From the NCBI RefSeq assembly GCF_011602485.2, contig NZ_CP050022.2, positions 4,670,001-4,734,000 of the forward strand: a stretch of 64,000 bases of DNA. Direction: 5' to 3'. The notes beneath the pieces were generated by a model. That model was not told where the DNA came from. It was given only the letters and a program-made list of their open reading frames with translations, and did not search any database. Shown piece after piece: positions 1-8,604 of the stretch. A program made the position numbers and the translations under genes. The DNA is from Bradyrhizobium sp. 1(2017). Its GTDB lineage: Bacteria; Pseudomonadota; Alphaproteobacteria; Rhizobiales; Xanthobacteraceae. Positions within the stretch are counted from its first letter, which is position 1. Every line of letters begins with the position of its first letter.

Positions 1-2236
1 GCTTGTTCAGCATCGTCACGTCGCTGAAGCCGACCGCCCTCAGCTGCTCGCACATCAGCGTGCGTGCATCGACCGCCATCGATCCGTCCGGCACCACGAC
101 GGCGCGGGCATGCGCCGTCAGCAGGTCCGCCGGCAGGTCGGAGGCGCTGCCGGCATCGATCAGGACGTGGTCGTAGGCCCGAAGCAGCGCATCGATCGCG
201 AGCGTCACGCGCGGCGATTGCAACAGGCTGCGGTCGAAGCCGGGGCGGCCGGCCATCACCAGATGCAATCGTGAAAGCTTGTCCCGGGTGATGACCTGCG
301 CGAAAGTCGCCTCGCCCTGCATCAGCTCGGCAAGGCCCGGCGCGGACGCATCGACCGACACAGCGGCAATGGTCGGCGATGACGCAGCGAGATCGACCAC
401 GACGACGCGCGCGTCGCGCGCCAGATGCCTGGCAAGCGTCAGCGCCGACAGCGTGATCGATTCACCGGCCGCGGTGCCGAGCACCGTGACTTTCTTCGCC
501 GCCGCGCCTGCCCGGCGCAGGCTGTCGGCCAACTGCTCGATCTCGGTGAATTCGGAGATGTCGGCTTCGGCCGTCATCGCCGGCTGAAGCGACGGCTCCG
601 GCTCGTCCACGACTGGATCGATGATCGGCGCGGCCACCGGCTCGGCCACCGGCTCAACCATCACGTCACGGCGCACCGGCGCCCGTGACGGCAGGACCGC
701 CCCCACCGCGCGCGGCGCGGTCTGGCGCAGCAGCTCGCCGGTGACGACGACACCGGACGACAGCAGCAGCGTCGCGATGGTCGCGATCAGCACGATCGGC
801 AGCTTCTTCGGATAGGCCGGCGTATTCGAGACGATGGCGCGCGAGATGATGCGGCCGTCCGTCGGCGCGGTGTCGATGGTCTCGCGGGTGTTGGCCTCGC
901 GGTATTTGGCGAGATAGGTTTCCAGCAGGTCGCGCTGCGCCTTGGCTTCGCGTTCGAGCGCGCGGAGCTGCACGTCCTGGCCGTTAGTGGACGCCGCCTG
1001 CTTCTTGAGCTGCTCGAGGCTCGTCGTCAGACCGTCGACCCGGCTGCTGGCGATACGCGCGTCGCTTTCGAGCGTGCGCGAGATCTTGGCCGCCTCGTCG
1101 CGGATCTGATTGTCGAGGTCGCCGAGCTGCGCCTTCAACTCCTTGATCCGCGGATGATTGCCGAGCAGCGTGGACGATTGCTCGGCGAGCTGCGCGCGCA
1201 GCGTCACCCGCTGCTCCGACAGCCGCCGCATCAATTCGGAGTTCACCACCTCCGACGCCTCGATCGGCTTGCCGCTCTGGAGCATTTCGCGGATCAGCTT
1301 CGCCTTGGATTCCGCGTCGGCCTTGATCGAGCGCGCGTTGTTGAGCTGCGTGTTGATCTCGCCCATCTGCTGGTTCGACAGCGTGGTGTTGTTGGTGCCG
1401 ACGAACAGGCTCGACTTGGAGCGGAAGTCCTCGACCCGCGCCTCGGCGTCGGAGACCTTCTTGCGCAGGTCCTCGATCTCGCCGGCCAGCCACTGGCTGG
1501 CGCTCTTGGCCTGCTCCTGGCGCGCGCTCTGCTGGAGCACGAGGTAACCCTCGGCGATCGAGTTGGCGACGCGCTCGGCAAGCTCCGGATCGGCGGACTG
1601 GAAGTCGACGACGATCACGCGCGACTTGTCGACGGCGTAGGCCTGCAGGCGCTCGTAATAGGCATCCAGCACGCGCTCTTCCGGCGTCATCGAGAACGGA
1701 TCGCGGCCGATGCCGATCAGCGCCGCCAGCGATTTCAGCGGGGAAATGCCTTGCAGCACCGGATCGAATTCGGGGCGTTCCGCGAGCTTGTTCTTCTTGA
1801 TGATCTCGCGCGCGAGATCGCGCGACAGCACGAGCTGCACCTGGCTGGTGACGGCCTCGGCGTCGAGCGCTTGCCGCTCCTCGGTGCGGTCGCTGCTCGG
1901 GCGCAGGAACACGTTCTCGCGCCCGTCGATCAGGATGCGAGCTTCGGATTTGTAGCGCGGCGTGACGAGGTTCACGATGGCGATCGATCCGACGAGCACC
2001 AGCATCATCGGCACGATGATCCAGCGGCGCTTGCGCGCCAATGCCCCGCCGAGCGCGTGCAGGTCGATGTCGCCGGCTTCGACGTGCGCCTGCTTCGCGA
2101 CGACCGGCGCAGGCTTTGCCTCGATCTTGCTTTCGATCTTCGCCTCGATCTTGGGCGCGGCTTCGGCCCTGGATTTCGAGACAGCCCGCTCGATCACCGC
2201 CTTGTCCTTGCCGGCACGCCAGAACGCTAAACGCAT
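1..2236 (-). CDS. Wzc/GumC-like polysaccharide chain-length/export protein (partial, 3' end beyond window)
   Basis: Reading the minus strand from the ATG at 2236 gives an open frame of 745 codons that runs off the left edge without a stop. After a charged N-terminal stretch there is a first membrane segment (about residues 55-75, WIIVPMMLVLVGSIAIV), a Wzz-like periplasmic region, long coiled coil (about residues 190-400, rich in E/K/R/Q), a second membrane segment near residue 470 (LPIVLIATIATLLLSSGVV) and a C-terminal P-loop ATPase-like domain. This is the layout of Wzc/ExoP/GumC polysaccharide co-polymerases. The Walker A equivalent reads VLGTAAGESIT, with Glu where the catalytic Lys is expected, and the Walker A' region VVVVDLAASSP lacks the usual DxDxR. 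It may therefore be a non-kinase co-polymerase. It diverges from a glycosyltransferase gene, which supports a role in exopolysaccharide or capsule assembly. Confidence 0.85.
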   Translation of the reverse strand, partial: MRLAFWRAGKDKAVIERAVSKSRAEAAPKIEAKIESKIEAKPAPVVAKQAHVEAGDIDLHALGGALARKRRWIIVPMMLVLVGSIAIVNLVTPRYKSEARILIDGRENVFLRPSSDRTEERQALDAEAVTSQVQLVLSRDLAREIIKKNKLAERPEFDPVLQGISPLKSLAALIGIGRDPFSMTPEERVLDAYYERLQAYAVDKSRVIVVDFQSADPELAERVANSIAEGYLVLQQSARQEQAKSASQWLAGEIEDLRKKVSDAEARVEDFRSKSSLFVGTNNTTLSNQQMGEINTQLNNARSIKADAESKAKLIREMLQSGKPIEASEVVNSELMRRLSEQRVTLRAQLAEQSSTLLGNHPRIKELKAQLGDLDNQIRDEAAKISRTLESDARIASSRVDGLTTSLEQLKKQAASTNGQDVQLRALEREAKAQRDLLETYLAKYREANTRETIDTAPTDGRIISRAIVSNTPAYPKKLPIVLIATIATLLLSSGVVVTGELLRQTAPRAVGAVLPSRAPVRRDVMVEPVAEPVAAPIIDPVVDEPEPSLQPAMTAEADISEFTEIEQLADSLRRAGAAAKKVTVLGTAAGESITLSALTLARHLARDARVVVVDLAASSPTIAAVSVDASAPGLAELMQGEATFAQVITRDKLSRLHLVMAGRPGFDRSLLQSPRVTLAIDALLRAYDHVLIDAGSASDLPADLLTAHARAVVVPDGSMAVDARTLMCEQLRAVGFSDVTMLNK

Positions 2237-2440
2237 CGAACACTCCCGCAGGCAACGCTGCGACTCTACCTCAGCCGCGGCGATTACACTCCATTAAGGT
2301 TGCCGCTGGGTTAATCGCGGCGTCCCGCCGACCGGCGCGCGCACGCTCGTCACCATTTGTTAACCACGAGGCCCCTTAATCCCTCTCGATTATTTCGTGA
2401 CAATTGTTCGGTTTTCGCCGCCAAAGCGCTGGTTTTGATC

Positions 2441-3574
2441 ATGCCCCCCACCCCCGACCGGCCGCTTCGCATCCTGCACGCCGTGCGCGCGCCAGTCGGC
2501 GGCATCTTCCGCCACATCCTCGACGTCGCCAATGGCCAGGTCGACCGTGGTCATCATGTCGGCATCCTCGCCGACAGCCTCACCGGCGGCGAACGCGCCG
2601 ACAAGGCACTTGCCGAGCTCGCACCGCGGCTCAAGCTCGGCGTGCACCGGCTCGCGATCCGCCGCGAACCGTCGCCCGACGACGTCCTGGTGTGGCTTCG
2701 CATGCGGCGGCTGATTGCCGCGCTCAAGCCCGACGTCATGCACGGCCACGGCGCCAAGGCCGGCGCCTTCATCCGCATGCGTCGGCGCTCCGACGACACC
2801 ATCCGCATCTATACGCCGCATGGCGGCTCGCTGCATTATCCCCTCAACACCTTCAAGGGCGAGTTCTACGCGCGGCTTGAGCGCACGCTGATGGACGCGA
2901 CCGACCTGTTCCTGTTCGAGAGCGCGTTTGCCCGCGACACCTATCAACGCATCGTCGGCACGCCCAAGGGCGTGGTGCATTGCGTCTTCAACGGCGTCAC
3001 GCCCGAGGAGTTCGAGCCGGTCGCGATCGCCGACGATGCCACCGATCTCGCCTATGTCGGCGAGTTCAGGCACATCAAGGGTGCGGATCTCCTGGTCGAT
3101 GCCGTGGCGCGCCTGCACGAAGGCGGCAAGAAGGTCACGCTGACGCTCGGCGGCGACGGCGAGGAAACCGCGGCGCTGAAAGCGCAGGTCGAGCGGCTCG
3201 GTCTTTCCACCGCGATCCGCTTCATCGGGCACGTCAAGGCGCGTTACGGCTTCTCCAAGGGGCGCCTGCTGGTCGTTCCCTCGCGAGGCGATTCCATGCC
3301 CTATGTGGTGATCGAGGCGGGCGCGGCCGGCATTCCCATGATCGCGTCCCGCATCGGCGGCATCCCCGAGATCTTCGGCTCCGAGAGCCCGGCCCTGTTC
3401 TCGCCGAGCGATCCCGAAGCCATGGCCGAGGCGATCGCGGCCGCCATCGACGATCCGCAGACGACGGCGCAGCGCGCCGTGTCCTTGCGCGAACGCATCT
3501 CGGCGCATTTCTCGCAAGCCGCCATGGTTGACGGCGTGCTCGCCGGCTATCGCGACGCATTTGCCAATCATTAA
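2441..3574 (+). CDS. Glycosyltransferase family 4 (GT-B) protein
   Basis: The protein has a GT-B fold pattern. The N-terminal half carries RILHAVRAPVGGIFRHILD and a central KPDVMHGHGAKAG motif. The C-terminal half has the nucleotide-sugar site typical of GT4 enzymes, LAYVGEFRHIKGADLLVDA then LVVPSRGDSMPYVVIEAGA with the E-x7-E type arrangement. It should transfer a sugar from an NDP-sugar to a lipid-linked oligosaccharide on the cytoplasmic face. The ATG at 2441 is chosen because family similarity starts right after it; the frame is open to 2357 and another start is possible. It lies between the chain-length protein and the initiating sugar transferase, so it probably builds the same repeat unit. 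Confidence 0.85.
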   Translation: MPPTPDRPLRILHAVRAPVGGIFRHILDVANGQVDRGHHVGILADSLTGGERADKALAELAPRLKLGVHRLAIRREPSPDDVLVWLRMRRLIAALKPDVMHGHGAKAGAFIRMRRRSDDTIRIYTPHGGSLHYPLNTFKGEFYARLERTLMDATDLFLFESAFARDTYQRIVGTPKGVVHCVFNGVTPEEFEPVAIADDATDLAYVGEFRHIKGADLLVDAVARLHEGGKKVTLTLGGDGEETAALKAQVERLGLSTAIRFIGHVKARYGFSKGRLLVVPSRGDSMPYVVIEAGAAGIPMIASRIGGIPEIFGSESPALFSPSDPEAMAEAIAAAIDDPQTTAQRAVSLRERISAHFSQAAMVDGVLAGYRDAFANH

Positions 3575-3634
3575 CCATCCTTAACTCCGCTTTAGAAAAT
3601 CTTCCGATTTGTTCGATAATCGAAGTGCCAGGGG

Positions 3635-5242
3635 ATGCTTGCCCGGGCACGCAAGGCCGTGCCGGGGGCTTTGGAATGGACGTGGACGCCCGTGGAACCG
3701 CTCAACGCACGCTCGATGCTCGATGCCGCGACCAGCGCCGCGGCAAAGCCCGCCGACCGCCCCTTCGTCGAGCGCCGCCGCCGGCTCTCACCCGCCGCGC
3801 TTGAAGTCGTCAATCAGAAAGTCGCCCGCGCCTATTCGCCGATCGTGATTGCCGGCTTCGTCCGTCTGGTTGATTTCGCGCTGCTCAGCCTTGTCGGCAT
3901 TGCGCTCTATGTCGGCTATGTCATGCCGCTCGCCGGCGCCTTCAGCTGGGTTTATCCCGCCGAGGTCGTCGCGGTTGCGGTCGCCGCCGTGGTCTGTTTC
4001 CAGGCCGCAGACATCTACCAGGTGCAGTTGTTCCGTGGTCAGCTCCGGCAGATGACGCGGATGATCTCGTCCTGGTCGTTCGTCTTCCTGCTGTTCATCG
4101 GCATCTCCTTCTTCGCCAAGTTCGGCAGCGAAGTGTCGCGGCTGTGGCTTGCCGCCTTCTATTTCCTCGGGCTCGCCGCGCTGATGGCCGAGCGTCTCAT
4201 CCTGCGCTCGCTGGTGCGCGCCTGGGCGCGCGAGGGCCGGCTCGACCGCCGCACCATCATCGTCGGCGCCGACAGCAATGGCGAGCAATTGGTCGAGGCG
4301 CTGAAGGCGCAGGAGGATTCCGACATCCACGTGCTCGGCGTGTTCGACGACCGCAACGACAGCCGCGCGCTCGACACCTGCGCCGGCGCGCGCAAGCTCG
4401 GCAAGGTCGACGACATCGTCGAGTTCGCCCGCCGCACCCGCGTCGACCTCGTGCTGTTCGCGCTGCCGATCTCGGCGGAGACGCGCATCCTGGAGATGCT
4501 GAAGAAGCTCTGGGTGCTGCCGGTCGACATTCGCCTCTCCGCGCACACCAACAAGCTGCGCTTCCGGCCCCGCTCCTATTCCTATCTCGGCGAGGTGCCG
4601 ACGCTGGACGTGTTCGAGGCGCCGATCACCGACTGGGACCTGGTGATGAAATGGCTGTTCGACCGCGTCGTCGGCAGCCTCGCGCTGCTCGCCGCCCTGC
4701 CGGTGATGGGACTGGTGGCGCTGGCGGTGAAGCTCGACAGCCCCGGCCCGGTGCTGTTCCGCCAGAAGCGCTTCGGCTTCAACAACGAGCGCATCGACGT
4801 CTACAAATTCCGCTCGATGTACCACCATCAGGCCGATCCGACCGCCTCGAGGGTCGTGACCAAGAACGATCCGCGCGTCACCCGCGTCGGTCGCTTCATC
4901 CGCAAGACCAGCCTGGACGAGCTGCCGCAGCTCTTCAACGTGGTGTTCTCCGGGAACCTCTCGCTGGTCGGGCCGCGTCCGCATGCGGTGCAAGGCAAGC
5001 TCCAGAGCCGCCTGTTCGACGAAGCCGTCGACGGCTATTTCGCCCGCCACCGCGTCAAGCCGGGCATCACCGGCTGGGCCCAGATCAACGGCTGGCGCGG
5101 CGAGATCGACAATGAAGAGAAGATCCAGAAGCGCGTCGAGTTCGACCTCTATTACATCGAGAACTGGTCGGTGCTGTTCGACCTCTATATTCTCCTGAAG
5201 ACGCCGATCTCGCTGCTGACCAAGAACGAGAACGCGTATTGA
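3635..5242 (+). CDS. Undecaprenyl-phosphate glycosyl-1-phosphate transferase (WcaJ/PssY type)
   Basis: The 535-residue protein has four or five N-terminal membrane helices (about residues 65-190), a CoA-binding-like nucleotide region ([19 protein letters not shown]) and a C-terminal bacterial sugar transferase domain. The latter shows the family motifs [28 protein letters not shown] and [15 protein letters not shown]. Members move a hexose-1-phosphate from a UDP-sugar to undecaprenyl phosphate, starting exopolysaccharide or capsule repeat synthesis. The start is uncertain: ATG 3635 has GGGG directly against it, and GTG 3692 or ATG 3719 are in-frame alternatives. It is followed, after a palindromic repeat, by a polymerase-like membrane protein. 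Confidence 0.9.
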   Translation: MLARARKAVPGALEWTWTPVEPLNARSMLDAATSAAAKPADRPFVERRRRLSPAALEVVNQKVARAYSPIVIAGFVRLVDFALLSLVGIALYVGYVMPLAGAFSWVYPAEVVAVAVAAVVCFQAADIYQVQLFRGQLRQMTRMISSWSFVFLLFIGISFFAKFGSEVSRLWLAAFYFLGLAALMAERLILRSLVRAWAREGRLDRRTIIVGADSNGEQLVEALKAQEDSDIHVLGVFDDRNDSRALDTCAGARKLGKVDDIVEFARRTRVDLVLFALPISAETRILEMLKKLWVLPVDIRLSAHTNKLRFRPRSYSYLGEVPTLDVFEAPITDWDLVMKWLFDRVVGSLALLAALPVMGLVALAVKLDSPGPVLFRQKRFGFNNERIDVYKFRSMYHHQADPTASRVVTKNDPRVTRVGRFIRKTSLDELPQLFNVVFSGNLSLVGPRPHAVQGKLQSRLFDEAVDGYFARHRVKPGITGWAQINGWRGEIDNEEKIQKRVEFDLYYIENWSVLFDLYILLKTPISLLTKNENAY

Positions 5243-5263
5243 GTTTTGTAGTGCTCGAGCCCC

Positions 5264-5387
5264 ACTGTCATCGCCCGGCTTGACCGGGCGATCCAGTAAT
5301 CGCCGGCAGCGGAAACTGCCACGAACAGCTCGGCGTACTGGATGCCCCGCCCCCGTGCGCAAGGGCGCACTAGGCGGGGCATGACGG
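5264..5387. repeat. Imperfect palindromic intergenic repeat (TGTCATCGCCCGGCTT family)
   Basis: The element begins TGTCATCGCCCGGCTTGACC and ends GGCGGGGCATGACG, so the outer ends are inverted. GCCCGGCTTGACCGGGC forms an inner hairpin. Related elements occur at 34097-34266 and 35323-35406. It lies between the sugar transferase and the polymerase-like gene, and has no coding content. Confidence 0.7.
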
Positions 5388-5429
5388 CGAAAGTTATGTC
5401 TACGAGTTGCGTAAGCGTATGAGTGTGTG

Positions 5430-6686
5430 ATGGCGTATGCGGCGACAGCCGGCGAAGTGAAATTGGCCGCACCGGCTGCGCCCGGCGTGCTGGCGCTCCA
5501 GCGCGCGCTGGTGTGGCTGGTCGGCGCTTGCAGCGCCATCGTGTTCATCGAGCCGAGCCCCTACGAAATCGCGACGCTGCTCGCGACCGTCGCCTTCTTC
5601 GCCACCGGCCTGCGGCTGAAGCTCGTGCTGATGCCGCTGGTGCTGGTGCTGATCCTGCTCAATGTCGGTTACACGATCAGCGCGATCCCGCTGTTCGAGC
5701 AGTCTGAGGTGGTGAGCTGGATCGCGACCTCGTGGTACATGGCGGTGACCGTGGTGTTCTTCGCGATGGTCATCTCGGAAGACACCACGGCGCGGCTCGA
5801 CATGCTGCGCCGCGGGCTCGTGGTCGGCGCGATGGTCGCTTCACTCGCGGCGGTCGCCGGCTATTTCCACCTGGTCCCGGGCGGAAACGACCTCCTGACG
5901 CTCTATGGTCGCGCGCGTGGCACGTTCAAGGACCCCAACGTGCTCGGCGCCTTCCTGATCCTGCCGGCCCTGTTCGCGCTCGAGAGCGTGGTCTCGGACA
6001 AGCTCGGCAAGGCATTCCGCAACGTCATCGCCTTCGGCATCATGTCGCTGGCGATCCTGCTTGCCTTCTCCCGCGCGGCCTGGGGCGGCCTCGTGCTGAC
6101 CTCCGCCTTCATGCTGGCGCTGATGGTGCTGACCAGCCGCACCAATGCGCAGCGCTCGCGCATCGTCATCATGGCAATCGTCGCGGCGGTGCTGGGCCTC
6201 GCGCTGATCGCGGTGCTGCTGTCATTCGATGCCACCGCCGAGATGTTCAAGCAGCGCGCCAGCTTCGACCAGAGCTACGACGAGGGCCGCTTCGGACGGT
6301 TCGGCCGGCACATCCTCGGTGCGGAGATGGCGCTCGACCTGCCCTTCGGCATAGGTCCCCTGCAGTTCCACCGCTTCTTCCCCGAGGACACCCACAACTC
6401 CTACCTCAACGCCTTCATGTCCGGTGGCTGGCTCTCCGGCGTGTGCTATCCCGCGCTGGTCTTCACCACAGTCATCATGGGCTTCAGGCACATTTTCGTG
6501 CGCGTGCCCTGGCAGCGCGCTTATCTTGCCGTGTTCGCCGCCTTCGTCGGCACCGTCGGCGAAAGCTTCGTGATCGACACCGACCACTGGCGGCACTTCT
6601 GGATGATGCTGGGCACGATGTGGGGCATGATCGCGGCTGCGCAGGTCTACAAGCTCAGGGCCGGCGAGGACGCTCCTTCAGCTTGA
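5430..6686 (+). CDS. O-antigen ligase/polymerase (Wzy-like) membrane protein
   Basis: About 418 residues, almost entirely membrane helices (roughly ten to twelve). There is a larger loop around residues 270-330 containing FGRFGRHILGAEMALDLPFGIGPLQFHRFFPEDTHNSYLN. That loop matches the pattern of the Wzy_C/O-antigen ligase family, where an Arg and a GxGPxxF...HNxYL motif are conserved. Such proteins polymerise or ligate polysaccharide repeats in the periplasm. A GTG at 5427 directly precedes the ATG used here. Its end overlaps the convergent MarR gene by about 32 bp. Position after the initiating transferase supports a role in exopolysaccharide polymerisation. Confidence 0.8.
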   Translation: MAYAATAGEVKLAAPAAPGVLALQRALVWLVGACSAIVFIEPSPYEIATLLATVAFFATGLRLKLVLMPLVLVLILLNVGYTISAIPLFEQSEVVSWIATSWYMAVTVVFFAMVISEDTTARLDMLRRGLVVGAMVASLAAVAGYFHLVPGGNDLLTLYGRARGTFKDPNVLGAFLILPALFALESVVSDKLGKAFRNVIAFGIMSLAILLAFSRAAWGGLVLTSAFMLALMVLTSRTNAQRSRIVIMAIVAAVLGLALIAVLLSFDATAEMFKQRASFDQSYDEGRFGRFGRHILGAEMALDLPFGIGPLQFHRFFPEDTHNSYLNAFMSGGWLSGVCYPALVFTTVIMGFRHIFVRVPWQRAYLAVFAAFVGTVGESFVIDTDHWRHFWMMLGTMWGMIAAAQVYKLRAGEDAPSA

Positions 6687-7188
6687 GAGCGGGACGCTTC
6701 TCCGGCGGCGTATCGAGCAGGCCCTTCAGAGCCTCCGTCGCCGCGACCACACCCTTGTAGCCCTCATTGGTGAAGCGCAGCAGCAGGCGTAACTCTTCGT
6801 CCGAATAGCCGCCGCAAACCTTCTCCATGGCCTCCTGCATCGGCACATAGAACTGGCCGATCTTCATCGCGGCCTCCGGCACGACGGCGATGAACACCTT
6901 GCGGCGGTCTTTCTCGTCGCGTTCACGGCGGACGAGGCCCGCCTTTTCGAGCCGGTCGACCACGCCGGTGATGGCGCCCGTCGTGAGCCCCGTGACCTCG
7001 GCAAGACGGCCCGCGGTGACGCGTCCCTCGAGATAGAGGATGTCCATGCATTCGAGGTCGGAATTGGCAATTCCGGCAACGTTCGCAACGGTTTGGCCGT
7101 AGAGCACGCCCTGCGCGGAGGACCTGCGCATCGCCTCCTCCAATTCCCCCAACAACGCCGCGCGCGCCTTCGTCCTTGACAAGGCCAA
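6655..7188 (-). CDS. MarR family transcriptional regulator
   Basis: A 177-residue winged-helix protein. The DNA-binding core is visible as GRVTAGRLAEVTGLTTGAITGVVDRLEKAGLVRRERDEKDRRKVFIAV (about residues 55-105), with the typical basic wing DEKDRR. The start is a TTG at 7188 or the second TTG at 7182; an AGAAGAGG purine run lies just upstream and gives better spacing to 7182. It is divergent from an FAD monooxygenase, with a 15-bp palindrome between them. It probably represses itself and the monooxygenase and responds to an aromatic ligand, as MarR proteins often do; the ligand is unknown. Confidence 0.85.
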   Translation of the reverse strand: MALSRTKARAALLGELEEAMRRSSAQGVLYGQTVANVAGIANSDLECMDILYLEGRVTAGRLAEVTGLTTGAITGVVDRLEKAGLVRRERDEKDRRKVFIAVVPEAAMKIGQFYVPMQEAMEKVCGGYSDEELRLLLRFTNEGYKGVVAATEALKGLLDTPPEKRPALKLKERPRRP

Positions 7189-7211
7189 CCTCTTCTCTTA
7201 CTCGATATATA

Positions 7212-7226
7212 TCTTAGTCACTAAGA
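7212..7226. promoter_or_regulatory. Probable MarR operator (15-bp palindrome)
   Basis: TCTTAGTCACTAAGA is a perfect palindrome around a central base. It lies between the divergent marR (start about 7188) and monooxygenase (start 7279) genes. Size and symmetry suit a MarR dimer. Which protein binds it is inferred from position. Confidence 0.6.
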
Positions 7227-7278
7227 GATTTAGCGACCGTAATTTCTCCTAGCACCACGGAAACGTCGGGAGCAAGCC

Positions 7279-8475
7279 ATGTCCAGCCGTCCTCGCAAGG
7301 CCTTGATCATCGGCGCCGGCATCGCCGGGCCTGTCGCCGCGATCCTGCTGCGCCGGGCCGGCATCGAGTCCGCGATCTATGAGGCGTGGCCCTACTCGAA
7401 GGGCATCGGCGGCGGCCTTCAGATCGCTCCGAACGGCATGCATGTCATGGACGAGATCGGCCTTGCGAAGGAGCTGGTCAGCCGCGGCTCGGTCGCAGAG
7501 TCTTTCGACTTCTATTCGCAAGCCGGCGAGCGGCTCGGCTCGATCAACCGCGACATGGAACGGCGCTTCGGCCAGCCGGCCGTCAACGTCTGCCGCGCCA
7601 CGCTGAACGAAATCCTGATCGACAAGGCCTGGTGCGCCTGCGTCTCGCTCTATTTCGAGAAACGCCTGATCAAGATCGAGGACCGCGGCGACCAGCCGAT
7701 CATCGCCTATTTCGCCGACGGCACCACCGCCGAAGCCGACTTCCTGATCGGCGCCGACGGCGTGCATTCGGTGGCACGGCGACAGGTGGTGCCGGACGGA
7801 CCGCAACCGTTCAACACCGGCCTGATCGGCTTCGGCGGCTTCGTCCCGCATGCCGCGCTCGATGGCCGGCCGATCGGCCGGCACGTCGAGACGACGTTCG
7901 GACAGAGCGGCTTCTTCGGTTACGGCTATTGCAGCCCCGATCCCAACGACGGCGTGATGTGGTGGAGCACGCAGCCCGCGCACGATATGGACGCCGCGAT
8001 GTTCCGCGCGCTTGACGAGGCCACGCTGAAGCAGCATCTGCGCGACTTCCACCGCGGCTGGCACGAACCGATCCCCGCCATCATCGAAGCGGCCGAGAAC
8101 ATCGTCGTCACCGACACGCTCGACGTCGCGACCCTGCCGACCTGGTCGCGCAAGCGCTCGCTGCTGATCGGCGATGCCGCGCATGCGACCAGCCCCCATG
8201 CCGGCCAGGGCGCTTCGCTCGCGCTAGAGGACGCGATGCGGCTCGCGCGCTTGATGCAGGAGGGCCAGGAGCTCGGCGCCACCTTCCAGGCCTTCGAGGC
8301 CGAACGCCGCCCGCGCACGGAAAAGATCGTCGCCATGGCGCGGCGCAACGGCAACAGCAAGCGGGAGTTCAGCGCCTCCGGCGCATGGATGCGCAATCAG
8401 ATGATGAAATGGCTGCTGCCGCTGGGATCGAGGAGCATGGAGTTCATGTACGCGTACGACGCGCGCGCGGCGTAA
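7279..8475 (+). CDS. FAD-dependent aromatic-ring monooxygenase (group A flavoprotein)
   Basis: The 398-residue protein shows the three motifs of group A flavin hydroxylases: N-terminal GxGxxG (ALIIGAGIAGPVAAILLRR), the DG motif (FLIGADGVHSVARR, about residue 160) and the GD motif (LLIGDAAHATSPHAGQGASL, about residue 295). Members hydroxylate aromatic or related substrates using NAD(P)H and O2; the substrate cannot be read from sequence. A good ribosome site, GGGAG, precedes ATG 7279. It is divergent from a MarR regulator across a palindrome, suggesting induction by its substrate. Confidence 0.85.
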   Translation: MSSRPRKALIIGAGIAGPVAAILLRRAGIESAIYEAWPYSKGIGGGLQIAPNGMHVMDEIGLAKELVSRGSVAESFDFYSQAGERLGSINRDMERRFGQPAVNVCRATLNEILIDKAWCACVSLYFEKRLIKIEDRGDQPIIAYFADGTTAEADFLIGADGVHSVARRQVVPDGPQPFNTGLIGFGGFVPHAALDGRPIGRHVETTFGQSGFFGYGYCSPDPNDGVMWWSTQPAHDMDAAMFRALDEATLKQHLRDFHRGWHEPIPAIIEAAENIVVTDTLDVATLPTWSRKRSLLIGDAAHATSPHAGQGASLALEDAMRLARLMQEGQELGATFQAFEAERRPRTEKIVAMARRNGNSKREFSASGAWMRNQMMKWLLPLGSRSMEFMYAYDARAA

Positions 8476-8490
8476 GCACACGCCGCCATA

Positions 8491-8575
8491 GGGTGGGCAA
8501 AGGCGCAACGCGCCGTGCCCGCCATCTCTCCGCAATCGCGATGGACGTGGTGGGCACGCTCCGCTTTGCCCACGC
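8491..8575. repeat. Imperfect inverted repeat (GGGTGGGCAAAG ... CTTTGCCCACGC)
   Basis: Left arm GGGTGGGCAAAGGCGC and right arm GCTCCGCTTTGCCCACGC face each other, with GTGCCCGCC and GGTGGGCAC forming an inner pair. It lies between the convergent monooxygenase and reductase genes and may act as a transcription barrier. It has the look of a dispersed repeat. Confidence 0.6.
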
Positions 8576-8604
8576 TGCGACAGCGTGCGAGCGGAAAGAC
8601 GGCG

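Noticed and set aside
984..2255. Long Arg/Gly-rich open frame on the minus strand
   Set aside because: It is the out-of-frame shadow of the Wzc-like gene, which is open through the left edge in another frame; composition is typical of a GC-rich shadow.
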